Assembly (NCBI GenBank): GCA_020161065.1
Contig: JAIUPH010000034.1
Coordinates: 22,566 to 86,565 of the forward strand
DNA length: 64,000 nt
Source: Pseudomonadota bacterium
GTDB taxonomy: Bacteria > Pseudomonadota > Gammaproteobacteria > Burkholderiales > Burkholderiaceae_C
Direction: 5' to 3'
Shown one piece after another: positions 7,925-21,211 of this stretch (within the stretch, counting starts at the first letter, position 1; every line of letters starts with the position of its first letter). The notes beneath the pieces were generated by a model, which worked only from the letters and a program-made list of their open reading frames with translations, did not search any database and was not told the DNA's origin. The position numbers and the translations under genes are program-made.

Positions 7925-10287
7925 TGAACCGTCGGCATCGTGCCGCTCGCAGGGTTCGGATACACGTAACCGAGCCATTCGATGTTGTTGCTGACGGCAG
8001 AATACCCTTGACCAAGCATCGACGACAGCGCAGGTTCGGGAAATACGGCGTGGTCGTCGCGTGCCAAGTGATAGCGCCGCAAGAGCTTCACCGTGCCTAA
8101 CGGCTGGGTCAAGTTGGCTGGGTATATATAGCCTTCATGACCGTCCACCTTATATCCGAGCGACTCAAAAGCTGACACCTCATTGTCCAGTACGAGTGTC
8201 GTATCGACGTGATTTGGGTTAGTCGCGCAGATAGCTGGGATGTACGTGGTGGCGTCCCCGCACTTCCAACTCATGCGCACGAGTCGCGACAACGGTACTG
8301 CGGCGTTCTTTGGATTGGCGGCGCTCGTAAAGACCCAGGCCTCCGCCATCGTGTAGTTGGGAGCGCTGGGGCCAATAACGAATGGTGATCCTGGCGGCAA
8401 CCAATAACTGGAGATTATATTACCGTACGCGGGAAAGTACTGATTAATGTATTGACTGGAATTACTGACCCGTAGGCGCAGATAGCCCTCAACCGCCGCA
8501 CGCGCCATCTGCGGCACTATCGTGTAAAACGAATCACTTCGATTGCTGCTGTAGTAGGAAAAGAGCGGAGTTAATCGCGACGGATTGGCGGCAATAGCCG
8601 AAGTCATAGCAGTCACTGCACTAGGCAAACCATGACCATAATAGGTATCCGGCGTCTGATGTCGATCCGCTGAAGATCGTATTAGATCACGCACGGCGGC
8701 AAAAGAGGCACGCGGATTTACGGATCGAAGGAGTGCTGCCAACGCCGATATATGAGGTGCCGCCATTGACGTCCCGGTGCAAGTGCCGACGCCATCACCT
8801 ATACCAGAGGCCAGAAAGCGAGGCGCAGATAGATCTACGCCTGTCGTATCTCCGCATGATAGTTGTATATTATGATTGGTATTTGCGACAAAATCAGAAA
8901 CAATATCTTGAGCCGGTCCCATCACGCCTGCCAATGATGGATTGTTTGTACCGAGCTCGCAGTAATCCAGTGTGCACGTTGACTGCGTGGTCTCCCAACG
9001 ATGAAGATCTGGCTTCAACCCACCAACCGGGAGGACGCTGCTTGAATCTCCCAAGTTGCCTGGAAACTGCGGGCCGTCACCGAGCGCAGGAAAGACGGTC
9101 GAATTATTTAAATTATTTCCCGCTGCAACTACAATCAGCACGCCTCGGGTTGTTGCATAGTTTATGGCAGCACAAATAACTGGAGAATCGTTGCATGTTT
9201 GATTTGGAGCTCCTCCGCTCCAGTTAATGATTTGTAAACCTATATCAACAGCTTCCGTGATTTGCGCGCCAATATATGAATCCGTGCGAGCGGTGCCAGG
9301 TATTCCGTATGGAAATACAGTGAAACTACATTCCGGACAACCTCCGGCAACATAGCCGGTATTAGCAGGACCAAACACGATGTTAGGGGGATTGGGGCTG
9401 GCGTTATTGTGCGCGCCCGCCAAGATGCCGGCCACATGAATTGTATGATTGGAATTATTGTATCCGGCGTAATACATTCCCGCTTGGGCGTAATCACTTA
9501 AGAAGTGACGACGGAAGTTCTGAATAAGATCGGGATGTGTTCTAAAATCAGTTGCTGGATTTCCAAATGGAGCAACTTGTACTCCCAGATATCCAAAATC
9601 CAATAGTCCAACATACACGCCCGCGCCGGTGCTCAAGCTCCAGGCATCAGAAAATTTCATGGCGTCCATGCCCCATTGATACTGAGCTGGGGTTCCATTG
9701 TTGGAAAAATAGGGGTCACTCGGAGCTGCCGAAATAGTTGCGCCAACTCTGTTAATATTGACATTTTGTATCGCGAGTTCGCGGCGCAATTTACTGAATG
9801 CCAAGCGGGCAGTTTCTACGCTGACGTACCGTAGAACAATATAACGCTCCAATCGCTCGCGCGCAAACATCGCTGTGACATTGCCTAATTTGTCGTTCGC
9901 AATAGCAGTATCAATTGCAATCCGATCGCGATCTGATAAGCGGTCAAAATTTATCACGTAGCGCGCATGGAGCGGATTGCCTAATGCGGCATTGACGTTA
10001 TCCTCAGTATTGTTAACGCCTGCAACGAGCGCGCGCTCGATTTCGACAGAATTCTTGGCGGCAGCCAGCGACTTGGAGAGTGCTGATAGTCTACTTGTGT
10101 TGCCGTAATTAATAACAATGGTCAATTCATTAGTGTCGCCGGTGGCAGCATCAGTTAGCAACGCCCCCGGACTGGCTGCTTGACTTGAACTCAACGTGGT
10201 CGCCAGTAGTAGCAATGTCGTACCACAATGCCGCCTCCATTTTCTTCCGTTGGTATGAACAGTCATATTGCAATCTGCATGCTTCAT
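7921..10287 (-). CDS. Secreted S8 subtilase with DUF5648-like C-terminus
   Basis: A 788-residue exported protease. ATG at 10287 is chosen because GGGAG lies 9 nt upstream; it gives a signal peptide (hydrophobic GTTLLLLATTLSSSQA). Catalytic Asp230 lies in VGLLDFGYLG, His281 in NSNHTIHVAGILAG (the usual HGTH is HTIH), Asn391 in VVAAGNN and Ser507 in GTSMAAPHIS. Several cysteine-containing insertions follow the catalytic His. The last ~240 residues carry repeats such as LFSYYSSNRSDSFYT, resembling the DUF5648 module of secreted proteins. The gene is clearly AT-richer (near 50% GC by eye) than the ~70% GC surroundings, a sign of transfer. It is coupled to the NHL-type lipoprotein downstream. Confidence 0.85.
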   Translation of the reverse strand: MKHADCNMTVHTNGRKWRRHCGTTLLLLATTLSSSQAASPGALLTDAATGDTNELTIVINYGNTSRLSALSKSLAAAKNSVEIERALVAGVNNTEDNVNAALGNPLHARYVINFDRLSDRDRIAIDTAIANDKLGNVTAMFARERLERYIVLRYVSVETARLAFSKLRRELAIQNVNINRVGATISAAPSDPYFSNNGTPAQYQWGMDAMKFSDAWSLSTGAGVYVGLLDFGYLGVQVAPFGNPATDFRTHPDLIQNFRRHFLSDYAQAGMYYAGYNNSNHTIHVAGILAGAHNNASPNPPNIVFGPANTGYVAGGCPECSFTVFPYGIPGTARTDSYIGAQITEAVDIGLQIINWSGGAPNQTCNDSPVICAAINYATTRGVLIVVAAGNNLNNSTVFPALGDGPQFPGNLGDSSSVLPVGGLKPDLHRWETTQSTCTLDYCELGTNNPSLAGVMGPAQDIVSDFVANTNHNIQLSCGDTTGVDLSAPRFLASGIGDGVGTCTGTSMAAPHISALAALLRSVNPRASFAAVRDLIRSSADRHQTPDTYYGHGLPSAVTAMTSAIAANPSRLTPLFSYYSSNRSDSFYTIVPQMARAAVEGYLRLRVSNSSQYINQYFPAYGNIISSYWLPPGSPFVIGPSAPNYTMAEAWVFTSAANPKNAAVPLSRLVRMSWKCGDATTYIPAICATNPNHVDTTLVLDNEVSAFESLGYKVDGHEGYIYPANLTQPLGTVKLLRRYHLARDDHAVFPEPALSSMLGQGYSAVSNNIEWLGYVYPNPASGTMPTVQ

Positions 10288-10524
10288 TCTGTTGATCTCC
10301 CGCAAGTCCAACAAGGCTGAATCGTCTCGCCCGTGTCTTGATCGCGAACTAACTCGTGAGCTAAATCCGCAGCCAGTCAAAAAAGCGGCGCGAGTATGCT
10401 GATCCAGCGTAGCTGTTCATCTAGCATCGAAGTTTGATTTGATTCAAACATGGTGCGTGCGAGACATCGGTGCACATCTGCTCGTGCGTGCTCACGGTGC
10501 ACCAAGCCCGTTGGCGTAGCGTGA
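10288..10524. other. Intergenic region between protease and IS66 fragment
   Basis: About 240 bases with no supportable gene. The first ~150 bases keep the low GC of the protease gene and probably hold its promoter; GC rises near 10480, just before the IS66 fragment, which marks the edge of the foreign segment. Confidence 0.5.
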
Positions 10525-11010
10525 GTGCGACTGGAACCCGACCGCGTGCCTGACCACGCCACGTTGCTGCAGGCGCTGGGCTGGGTGATGTTCCGCCGGC
10601 GCGAGCAAGGCCGCTTGCGCGGTGCGGGCCTGCAAGGCATCCGGCGGCGGCTACGCGCGGCACTGGAGCAAAGGGCAGCAAACCCTGTGCTCGCGCATCG
10701 CCGGCACTTGCACCAACGTGCGGCGTTGTGGCCCGCGCTGTGGAGCTTCACCACCAACCCGCTGCTGCAGCCCACCAGCAACGCTGCCGAGCAGGCGTTG
10801 CGCAGCCTGGTGCTCAAGCGCAAGATCTCCGGCCCCACCTGCTCGCTGCGGGGCGATCAGTTCCTGGCGCGTGGCTTCAACGTCCACGGGATCTGTCTGC
10901 GTCAAGGCCTCGACCTTTGGCGTTTCATGCACAACGCCGTGCTCGCCTTCATCGACAAGACCGCGCCGCCTTCGCTGTTGCCTGCCCCGGTCGCAGCGCC
11001 CAGCGGCTGA
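10525..11010 (+). pseudogene. IS66-type transposase, C-terminal fragment
   Basis: About 160 residues from the end of an IS66-like DDE transposase: the catalytic glutamate region TNPLLQPTSNAAEQALRSL (the family form is PTNNAAERALR), then LVLKRKISGPT and the C-terminal segment ending AFIDKTAPPSLLP. A TGA stop lies immediately upstream of the GTG at 10525 and no N-terminal part is present, so it is a relic. It abuts the truncated XRE/MmyB regulator at about 11050. Confidence 0.75.
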
Positions 11011-11051
11011 CTGGCACTTGCTGGTCTTGGTGCGCGGGTACCACGTGAACA

Positions 11052-11750
11052 GTTACGCGCCACCTCAGCTTCGTCGAGTCAGGTCGATCGTTGCCCAGCC
11101 GCGAGCTGCTGCTGCGGCTGACCGAGCACCTCTCGGTGCCGGTGCGCGAGCGCAATGCGATGCTGGTCGCCGCCGGCTTCGCGCCGCTGTATCGCGAGCG
11201 GCCGCTGGACGCGCCCGAACTGGCCGCCGCGCGCGGCGCGGTCGAGCGCATCCTGCAAGGCCATCTGCCGCACCCGGCGCTGGCGGTGGACCGGCACTGG
11301 AACCTGCTGTCGGCCAACCGCGCCGTGCATGCCTTGCTGGCCGGCGCCGGCGGCGCGCCGCCGCTGCCGTCCGGCCCGCTCAACGTGCTGCGGCTGACGC
11401 TGCATCCCGCCGGGCTGGCCGGCCGCATCCTGAACCTGGCCGAATGGCGCGAGCATCTGCTGGTGCGCTTGGCGCACGAGGTCGAACGTTCGGCCGACCC
11501 CGTGCTGGCTGCGCTGCTGGACGAGTTGAAGCACTACCCCGCGCCGCCGCGGCCGGCCTCGGCGCCGCCCGCCGACGGCCGCATCGCGGTGCCGTTCCGC
11601 CTGGCCGGGCCGGAGGGGCCGCTGTCGTTCATCAGCACGACCACGGTGTTCGGCACCGCGGTCGATGTGACGCTGTCCGAGCTGACGATCGAAGCCTTCT
11701 TCCCGGCCGACGCCGAGACCGCCGCGGCGATGGCGCGGCTGGCGGCCTGA
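11052..11750 (+). pseudogene. XRE regulator with MmyB-like ligand domain, 5' truncated
   Basis: The reading frame is intact from about 11052. Its first residues, RHLSFVESGRSLPSRELLLR, are the end of a helix-turn-helix domain; the MmyB-like ligand-binding domain (PF17765 type) follows, with the hallmark segments ERNAMLVAAGFAP, LAVDRHWNLLSANRAV and VLRLTLHPAGLA. The first DNA-binding helices and the native start are gone, replaced by IS66 flanking sequence. A TTG at 11091 could still begin a 219-residue protein lacking DNA binding. The family regulates neighbouring oxidoreductase or metabolic genes; no such target is adjacent. Confidence 0.8.
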
Positions 11751-11758
11751 AGCGAAGC

Positions 11759-12682
11759 CTAGCCGCCCAACATCAACGCCAGGTTCTGCACCGCCGCGCC
11801 GGCGGCGCCTTTGCCGAGGTTGTCGAACACCGCGACCAGCAGCACCTGGCCTTGCGCTTCGTTGGCCAGCACCAGCAGGCGCAGGTCGTCGCGGCCGTTC
11901 AGGGCCTGCGGGTCGATGGTGTCCAGCGCGGCGGCGGCCGCCGGCGGCAGAAGCTCGACGTGGCGCTGCCCGGCATAACGGTCGGCCAGCGCCTCATGCA
12001 GGCGCGCCGCCGTCGTGCCGGTGGGCAGCAGCCGCAGGTGCAGCGGAATGCTCAGCACGATGCCTTGCCGGTAGTGGCCGTAGGCCGGCACGGAGAAGGG
12101 GCGCTGCGTCAGCCCGGCGTGCTGCTGGATTTCGGGCACGTGCTTGTGCTGCAACTGCAGGCCGTAGAGCTGCAGCGCGGGGGCCGACGCGGCCTGCTCG
12201 CCTTCATGGCGCTCGACCCCCGCGCGGCCCTGGCCCGAGTAGCCCGAGACCGCGTGGATGCTCACCGGGTGGTCGGCCGGCAGCAGGCCGGCGTCGACCA
12301 GCGGCCGCAGCAGCGCCAGCGCGCCGGTGGGATAGCAGCCGGGGTTGCTGACGCGCTGGGATTGCGCGATGCGTTCGGCCTGCCCGGGCAGCATCTCGGC
12401 GAAGCCGTAGGTCCAGCCGGGGTCGATGCGGTGCGCCGAGCTGGCGTCGATCACGCGCACCGCGGGGTTCTCGATCATCGCCACCGCCTCGCGCGCCGCG
12501 GCGTCGGGCAGGCACAGGATGGCCACGTCGCAGCGGTTCAGCGCGTCGGCGCGCGCGGCAGGGTCCTTGCGCCGGGCCGTGGGCAGCGTGATGAGCTGCA
12601 GGTCGGGGCGCGACTGCAGGCGCGCCAGGATCTGCAGGCCGGTGGTGCCCTGGTCGCCGTCGATGTAGATGCGGGGTGTCAT
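11759..12682 (-). CDS. argC: N-acetyl-gamma-glutamyl-phosphate reductase (type 2 ArgC)
   Basis: A 307-residue NADPH-dependent enzyme of arginine biosynthesis, converting N-acetylglutamyl phosphate to the semialdehyde. Start ATG at 12682 gives [18 protein letters not shown], the typical beginning of the short type 2 ArgC with its nucleotide-binding loop. The active-site cysteine is in [10 protein letters not shown]. The length matches type 2. It is divergent from a LysR gene 83 nt away, which may regulate it; no other arg gene is adjacent, but an acetylornithine-type aminotransferase lies at 51082-52320. Confidence 0.9.
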   Translation of the reverse strand: MTPRIYIDGDQGTTGLQILARLQSRPDLQLITLPTARRKDPAARADALNRCDVAILCLPDAAAREAVAMIENPAVRVIDASSAHRIDPGWTYGFAEMLPGQAERIAQSQRVSNPGCYPTGALALLRPLVDAGLLPADHPVSIHAVSGYSGQGRAGVERHEGEQAASAPALQLYGLQLQHKHVPEIQQHAGLTQRPFSVPAYGHYRQGIVLSIPLHLRLLPTGTTAARLHEALADRYAGQRHVELLPPAAAAALDTIDPQALNGRDDLRLLVLANEAQGQVLLVAVFDNLGKGAAGAAVQNLALMLGG

Positions 12683-12765
12683 GGCGCGCATCGTCGGCCC
12701 GGGGCTTGCAGCAGGCAAGTTGAATCTTGCAAACTGTCGATTCATCAAAGCTGAATCGAGCCCGT

Positions 12766-13740
12766 ATGCGCGAACTCAACCTCGACCGCCTGCGCACGCT
12801 GCTGGCGGTGGCCGACCTCGGCAGCTTCGTGGCCGCGGCGCGCGCGCTGCACCTGGCGCCGCCGACCGTCACGCTGCACGTGGCCGAGCTGGAATCGCGC
12901 CTGGGCGCGCCGCTGCTGCTGCGCGGCCGCGGCGCGGTGTCGCCCACCGGCGTCGGCGCGGCGCTGATCGAGCGCGCCCGTCGCCTGCTGGCCGAGGCCG
13001 ACGAGGCGCTGGCGTCCGTGCTGGCGCAGGCCCAGGGCCGCGGCGGGCGCGTGCGGCTGGGTGCGTCGACCGGCGCCATCGCCCACCTGCTGCCGCAGGC
13101 GCTGCAGGTGCTGGAGACCCGCCACGCCGGCATCGACGTGCAGGTGCAGGTGCTGACCTCGGCCGAGACGCTGGCGCGGCTGGCCGCCGGCACGCTGGAT
13201 GTGGGCATCGTCGCGCTGCCGCAGCCGCCGCTGGCCGGCGTGCAGGTGCGCCCCTGGCGGCGCGACCCGGTGCTGGCCTTCGTGCCCGCCGCCTGGGCCG
13301 CGCCGAAGACGCTGGCGCCGGCCTGGCTGGCACAGCGCCCGCTGATCCTCAACGACGGCAGCACGCGGCTGGCGCGGCTGACGGCCGACTGGTTCGCGCG
13401 CGCCGGCCAGCGGCCGAAGGCGCGCATCGAGCTGAACTACAACGACGCGATCAAGAGCCTGGTGGCCGCCGGCTACGGCGCCGCGCTGCTGCCGCACGAG
13501 GCCAGCGCGCCGGCACCCGAGGCGCGCATCGAGGTGCGGCCGCTCAAGCCCGCGCTGTGGCGGCCACTGGCGCTGGCGCACCGCAGCGGCGGCGACGACG
13601 GCGCGGTGCAGCAGGTGCTGGCGGTGCTGGAAGGGCTGCGGGATGCGGCACCGCCACCAGCGGCGCCGACGGCGGTGGCGGCCGCGCCGCTCAGCGCCGC
13701 TTCCCGCCGCCGAGCAGCGAGCCCAGCACGCCGCGGATGA
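12766..13740 (+). CDS. LysR-family transcriptional regulator
   Basis: A 324-residue regulator with an N-terminal helix-turn-helix ([16 protein letters not shown], residues 5-20, then [20 protein letters not shown]) and a periplasmic-binding-like effector domain. ATG at 12766 is the natural start; earlier in-frame starts would only add an unstructured tail. Divergence from argC suggests autoregulation and possible control of argC, in the style of many LysR genes. The 3' end overlaps the HerA-like gene tail-to-tail by 50 bp. The effector is unknown. Confidence 0.85.
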   Translation: MRELNLDRLRTLLAVADLGSFVAAARALHLAPPTVTLHVAELESRLGAPLLLRGRGAVSPTGVGAALIERARRLLAEADEALASVLAQAQGRGGRVRLGASTGAIAHLLPQALQVLETRHAGIDVQVQVLTSAETLARLAAGTLDVGIVALPQPPLAGVQVRPWRRDPVLAFVPAAWAAPKTLAPAWLAQRPLILNDGSTRLARLTADWFARAGQRPKARIELNYNDAIKSLVAAGYGAALLPHEASAPAPEARIEVRPLKPALWRPLALAHRSGGDDGAVQQVLAVLEGLRDAAPPPAAPTAVAAAPLSAASRRRAASPARRG

Positions 13741-15244
13741 GCTCGCGGCCCAGCGACGAGCCGATGCTCTTGACGGCCGATTGCGCGGCCGATTCCACCA
13801 GCCCCGGCTTGCGCCCGCCGCGCGGGCCGACGGTGCCGAACATCGCGTCCTTGACCATGTCCATCATGCCGCCGCCGGCCTCGCCGGCCGGCGTGCTGCC
13901 CGGCAAATTGAGCGGTGCCGAGGTGGCGGTGGCGCTGCCGTTGCCACCACTCCCGCCGCCGGCCGCGCCCGCGCGGCCCTTGAGCTTCTCGTACGCCGAT
14001 TCGCGGTCCACCGTCTTCTCGTAGGTGCCGGCGACCAGCGAGCCGGCGATCAGCGCCTGGCGCTGCTCGGGCGTGATGGGCCCGATCTGGCTGCCCGGCG
14101 GGATCACGAACACGCGCTCGGTGACGCTGGGCCGGCCCTTGGCGTCGAGGAAGCTGATCAAGGCCTCGCCGACCGCCAGCTCGGTGATGGCCGCGGCCAT
14201 GTCGCCCAACTTCGGATTGGGGCGCATGGTGTCGGCGGCGCTCTTCACCGCCTTCTGGTCGCGCGGCGTGAAGGCGCGCAAGGCGTGCTGCACGCGGTTG
14301 CCGAGTTGCGCCAGCACGCTGTCGGGCACGTCCAGCGGGTTCTGCGTCACGAAGTACACGCCCACGCCCTTGCTGCGCACCAGGCGCACCACCAGTTCGA
14401 TGCGCTCCACCAGCACCTGGGGCGCGTCCTTGAACAGCAGGTGCGCCTCGTCGAAGAAGAACACGAGCTTGGGCTTGTCGAGGTCGCCCACCTCGGGCAG
14501 GCGCTCGAACAGCTCGCTCAGCATCCACAGCAGGAAGGTCGCGTAGAGCCGCGGCGCGTTCAGCAGCTTGTCGGCGGCCAGGACATTGACGACGCCCTTG
14601 CCATCAACCGTCTGCATGAAGTCGGCGATGTCGAGCATGGGCTCGCCGAAGAACTTGTCGCCGCCTTGCTCTTCGATCTGCAGCAGCCCGCGCTGGATGG
14701 CGCCGACCGAGGCGGCGCTGATGTTGCCGTACTCGGTGGTGAACTGGCTGCCGTTGTCGCCCACGTACTGCAGCATCGCGCGCAGGTCTTTCATGTCCAG
14801 CAGCAGCAGGCCGTTGTCGTCGGCGATCTTGAACACGAGGTTCAGCACGCCGGCCTGGATCTCGTTGAGCGCCAGCATGCGCGCCAGCAGCAGCGGGCCC
14901 ATGTCGCTGACCGTCGCGCGCACCGGGTGGCCTTGCTCGCCGAACACGTCCCACAAGGTGGCCGGGCACTTCACCGGCTCGGGCGTCGGCAGGCCGCGCT
15001 CCTTCAGCAGCGCGGCCATCTTGGGCGACACCGTGCCGGCCTGGGTGATGCCGGTCAGGTCGCCCTTCACGTCGGCCAGGAACACCGGCACGCCGGTGGC
15101 GCTGAAGCTCTCGGCCAGCTTCTGCAGCGTGATGGTCTTGCCGGTGCCGGTGGCGCCGGTGACCAGGCCGTGGCGGTTGGCCAGCGCCGGCAGCAGTTCG
15201 CAGACGACGTCGCCGTGCTGGGCGACGAGGATGGGGTCACTCAT
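13691..15244 (-). CDS. yjgR: HerA-like ATPase, DUF853 (YjgR family)
   Basis: A 517-residue ATPase of the HerA/FtsK superfamily. Walker A is [10 protein letters not shown] (residues ~30-39), Walker B is [12 protein letters not shown], and the arginine-containing motif [10 protein letters not shown] matches YjgR homologues. A Gly/Ser-rich linker ([11 protein letters not shown]) precedes a short conserved C-terminal domain. The family is widespread but its role is not established; a DNA translocase or helicase activity is inferred. It is convergent with the LysR gene and upstream of the SulP gene on the same strand. Full length. Confidence 0.85.
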   Translation of the reverse strand: MSDPILVAQHGDVVCELLPALANRHGLVTGATGTGKTITLQKLAESFSATGVPVFLADVKGDLTGITQAGTVSPKMAALLKERGLPTPEPVKCPATLWDVFGEQGHPVRATVSDMGPLLLARMLALNEIQAGVLNLVFKIADDNGLLLLDMKDLRAMLQYVGDNGSQFTTEYGNISAASVGAIQRGLLQIEEQGGDKFFGEPMLDIADFMQTVDGKGVVNVLAADKLLNAPRLYATFLLWMLSELFERLPEVGDLDKPKLVFFFDEAHLLFKDAPQVLVERIELVVRLVRSKGVGVYFVTQNPLDVPDSVLAQLGNRVQHALRAFTPRDQKAVKSAADTMRPNPKLGDMAAAITELAVGEALISFLDAKGRPSVTERVFVIPPGSQIGPITPEQRQALIAGSLVAGTYEKTVDRESAYEKLKGRAGAAGGGSGGNGSATATSAPLNLPGSTPAGEAGGGMMDMVKDAMFGTVGPRGGRKPGLVESAAQSAVKSIGSSLGRELIRGVLGSLLGGGKRR

Positions 15245-15287
15245 GAACGGGCTCCGAAGGCGGCGGTGCGGTGGCGGGCAGTCTAGT

Positions 15288-15352
15288 TCAGGCCTGCCTT
15301 GGGCGACTCAGGTCGTCAGGCCTGATTGGTGCGGCCCAGGCCGTCAGGCCTG
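15288..15352. repeat. Direct repeats at 28-bp period
   Basis: The 9-mer TCAGGCCTG occurs at 15288, 15316 and 15344, exactly 28 bp apart, with partly similar intervening bases. It lies between the HerA-like gene and the SulP gene; the last copy overlaps the SulP stop codon. Likely slippage-born repetition; three copies are too few and too degenerate to be a CRISPR array. Confidence 0.7.
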
Positions 15353-17491
15353 GCTCGCCCACCACGCACCGGTCACCGTCCGCAGCCGCGACGACACGAA
15401 CACCGCGAGGTTGCGGTACAGCGCCGCCAGCAGCTCGGGGTGCTGCTGCTGCAGCGCCTGCAGGTCGTGCAGCGACAGCCGGTGCACGAGGGCCGGCTGG
15501 TCGGCCTCGGCATGCGCGCTGCGCGTGCCGCCCTGCAGCAGCCCGGCCTCGCCGAACATCATGCCCGGCGAGACGCTGACCAGCCGCCGGCCGTCGTCGT
15601 CGACGATGCTCACCGAGCCGGCCGACAGCAGGTACAGCGCATCGGCCGCCTGCCCCCGGCTGAACAGGCGCTGGCCCATCGCCAGCGACAGCGGCTGCAG
15701 CCGAGCCATCACCAGCGCCTGCCAGGCCGGCGGCAGGCCCTGCAGCAGCAGGCTGTCGGCCGGCGCGGTGGGGGCCAGCAGCGCGTCGGCCTGCGCGCCC
15801 AGCAGGCGGCGCTCGGCGGCTTCCAGCGCGCGGTCGGCGTCGGGCCACAGCGGCAGTTCGTCGGCGATCACGGCCAGCGCCTGCGCCGGCGCCGAGGCCG
15901 GCGCCAGCCCGGCCAGCAGCACCGGCACGCCGCGCCGGTCCAGCGCCTGGCCGAGCGCGGCCATCGCCGCGGCGCCGCTTTCGTCGATCGAGCTGACGCG
16001 GCGCAGGTCGATCACCAGCACGCGCGCGTCGGGCTGCAGCGTGTCGGCCAGCGACTGCAATCGGTCGGCGTTGCCGAAGAAGAGCGCGCCTTCCAGCTCC
16101 CACAGCACGGCGCTGCGGCGCAGCGGCTGCAGCCGCTCTTCCAGCGCCGCCGGGTAGACGCGGCGCGACGGGCGCTCGGCCGCGTCGGCGCGCGTGCGCA
16201 GCAGCGAGCGGTTCATCATCGCGATGAAGACCGCCATCGACAGCAGCACGCCGGCGGCCACGCCGACGGTGAAGCCGCGCCACAGCGTGACGGCGCACAC
16301 CAGCGCCATCACCGCCAGCCCGCCGCGCAAGCCGCTGGCGTGGCTGCCGCGCTTCCAGGGGTTGAGCAGGCGCAGCGTCCAGCGGTCCAGCATGCCCCAG
16401 GCGATGACGATCACGATGGCCGCCAGCACCGGCAGCGGCAGCGGCGCCACCAGCGGCGCGGCGGCCACGAACACCAGCAGCAGCGCCAACCCGCCGGCCG
16501 CGGCGGCCAGCGCGCCGCGGCCGCCGGCGCGGTGGATGGCGCCGGCGCGCGCCAGCTGCGCCACCGCGGGCAGCCCGGCCAGCACGCCGCACAGCACGTT
16601 GGCCGCGCCGATCGACAGCAACTCGTGCCGCGGATCGTGGCGCTGCTGCAGCAAGGGGTCCAGCGCCTGGCGGTTGAGCGCCGACTCCAGGCTGCCGATC
16701 AGCGCCAGCACGACGGCGGTGCCGACCACCGCGTCGCCCTGCGCCAGCAGTCGCGCCCAGCCGTCGGGTGCGAACAGCGGCGCCAGCGCCAGCGGCTGTG
16801 GCCAGGCCGCCGGCACCGGCCCGACCACCGCGCCGAGTGCCGCGCCGGGCCACAGCGCCTGCGCCGCGGCGTATGCCGCGCTGCCCAGCACCAGCGCCAG
16901 CAGGGCCCAGGGCAGGCCGGGGCGGCGGCGGTCCAGCAGCAGGATCAGCGCCATGGTTCCCAGGCCCAGCGCCAGCGCGCCGGGCTGCCAGGCCGGCGAC
17001 AGCCAGCGCGCCAGCGGCGTGCCCGCCGGCAGCCCCAGCAGCAATGGCACCTGGCTGATCGCCATCAGCAGCGCCACGCCGTTGATGAAGCCGGCCAGCA
17101 CCGGCCGCGGCACCTGGCGCACCAGCGGCGCCAGCCCGAACAGGGCGCCGGCCACCTGCAGCAATCCGCTCAACATCAAGGCCAGGCCGCCGGCGGCCAG
17201 CGCCCACGCGGCGTCGGGCCGCGCCGCCATCTGGCCGGCGAAGAAGCCGGCGAGGATCAGCGCCGTCGTCATGCTGGGCCCGGCGGCCGGCAGCGCGGCG
17301 CGGCTGAACAGCGCGTAGGCCACGGCCGCCAGCCCGCAGGTGACCGCGGTGGCCGCCAGCCCGCTGGCCGCGCCGCCGGCGCCCAGCGGCGCATGCGCCA
17401 CCAGCGCCTGCGAGACCATCAGCGCCAGCGTGGCCAGCGAGCCGACGACGCCGGCCAGCGTCTCGCGCAAGGGGGCGGCGGGCGCGGTCAT
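15344..17491 (-). CDS. SulP anion transporter with STAS and cyclic-nucleotide-binding domains
   Basis: A 715-residue inner-membrane protein. The first ~400 residues contain about ten to twelve hydrophobic segments of the SulP (SLC26-like) sulfate/bicarbonate carrier fold. A STAS domain follows ([17 protein letters not shown], then [16 protein letters not shown] with the conserved loop). The C-terminal ~130 residues form a cyclic-nucleotide-binding fold ([35 protein letters not shown]). A CNB domain attached to SulP implies gating by cAMP or c-di-GMP-like ligands, which is inference. ATG at 17491 is the start. The exact anion is unknown. Confidence 0.85.
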   Translation of the reverse strand: MTAPAAPLRETLAGVVGSLATLALMVSQALVAHAPLGAGGAASGLAATAVTCGLAAVAYALFSRAALPAAGPSMTTALILAGFFAGQMAARPDAAWALAAGGLALMLSGLLQVAGALFGLAPLVRQVPRPVLAGFINGVALLMAISQVPLLLGLPAGTPLARWLSPAWQPGALALGLGTMALILLLDRRRPGLPWALLALVLGSAAYAAAQALWPGAALGAVVGPVPAAWPQPLALAPLFAPDGWARLLAQGDAVVGTAVVLALIGSLESALNRQALDPLLQQRHDPRHELLSIGAANVLCGVLAGLPAVAQLARAGAIHRAGGRGALAAAAGGLALLLVFVAAAPLVAPLPLPVLAAIVIVIAWGMLDRWTLRLLNPWKRGSHASGLRGGLAVMALVCAVTLWRGFTVGVAAGVLLSMAVFIAMMNRSLLRTRADAAERPSRRVYPAALEERLQPLRRSAVLWELEGALFFGNADRLQSLADTLQPDARVLVIDLRRVSSIDESGAAAMAALGQALDRRGVPVLLAGLAPASAPAQALAVIADELPLWPDADRALEAAERRLLGAQADALLAPTAPADSLLLQGLPPAWQALVMARLQPLSLAMGQRLFSRGQAADALYLLSAGSVSIVDDDGRRLVSVSPGMMFGEAGLLQGGTRSAHAEADQPALVHRLSLHDLQALQQQHPELLAALYRNLAVFVSSRLRTVTGAWWASQA

Positions 17492-17524
17492 GAGGCCGCA
17501 GTGTGGCGCAAGGGGGGCGACCCT

Positions 17525-17629
17525 GGCGCAGCCCGGACCTGGGGGCCCTCTCAAGTTGATCCGGCTCCGCCGGTCAACTTGATCCCCCTCGGGGGGCGGG
17601 CCGGGCGCAGCCCGGACCTGGGGGCCCTC
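17525..17629. repeat. 26-bp direct repeats flanking a palindrome
   Basis: The 26-bp sequence that begins GGCGCAGCCCGGACC occurs at 17525-17550 and again at 17604-17629 and encloses the hairpin at 17551-17582. The block lies between divergent SulP and yebC genes. The arrangement suggests an inserted repeat cassette, or duplication around the palindrome. Confidence 0.85.
17551..17582. repeat. Bulged palindromic hairpin, second copy of a family
   Basis: Left arm 17551-17565 (TCAAGTTGATCCGGC) pairs with right arm 17569-17582 except for one extra T in the left arm; the loop is TCC. It matches the hairpin at 6693-6724 in arm length, bulge position, loop length and the following run of C. Here it lies between divergent genes, so it is not simply a terminator. 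Confidence 0.75.
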
Positions 17630-17631
17630 GG

Positions 17632-17637
17632 TAGAAT
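17632..17637 (+). promoter_or_regulatory. Candidate -10 element for yebC-purD-hemF-nadD
   Basis: TAGAAT lies 53 nt before the yebC start and fits a sigma-70 -10 box. No convincing -35 box is visible at 17-nt spacing. Confidence 0.4.
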
Positions 17638-17689
17638 CCCGCACCCCAGCAGCACCGCGCCAGGCGCGGTCAGGAGCCGAAGAAGCACC

Positions 17690-21199
<3,510 letters not shown>

Positions 21200-21211
21200 A
21201 CCGGGAGCTGA

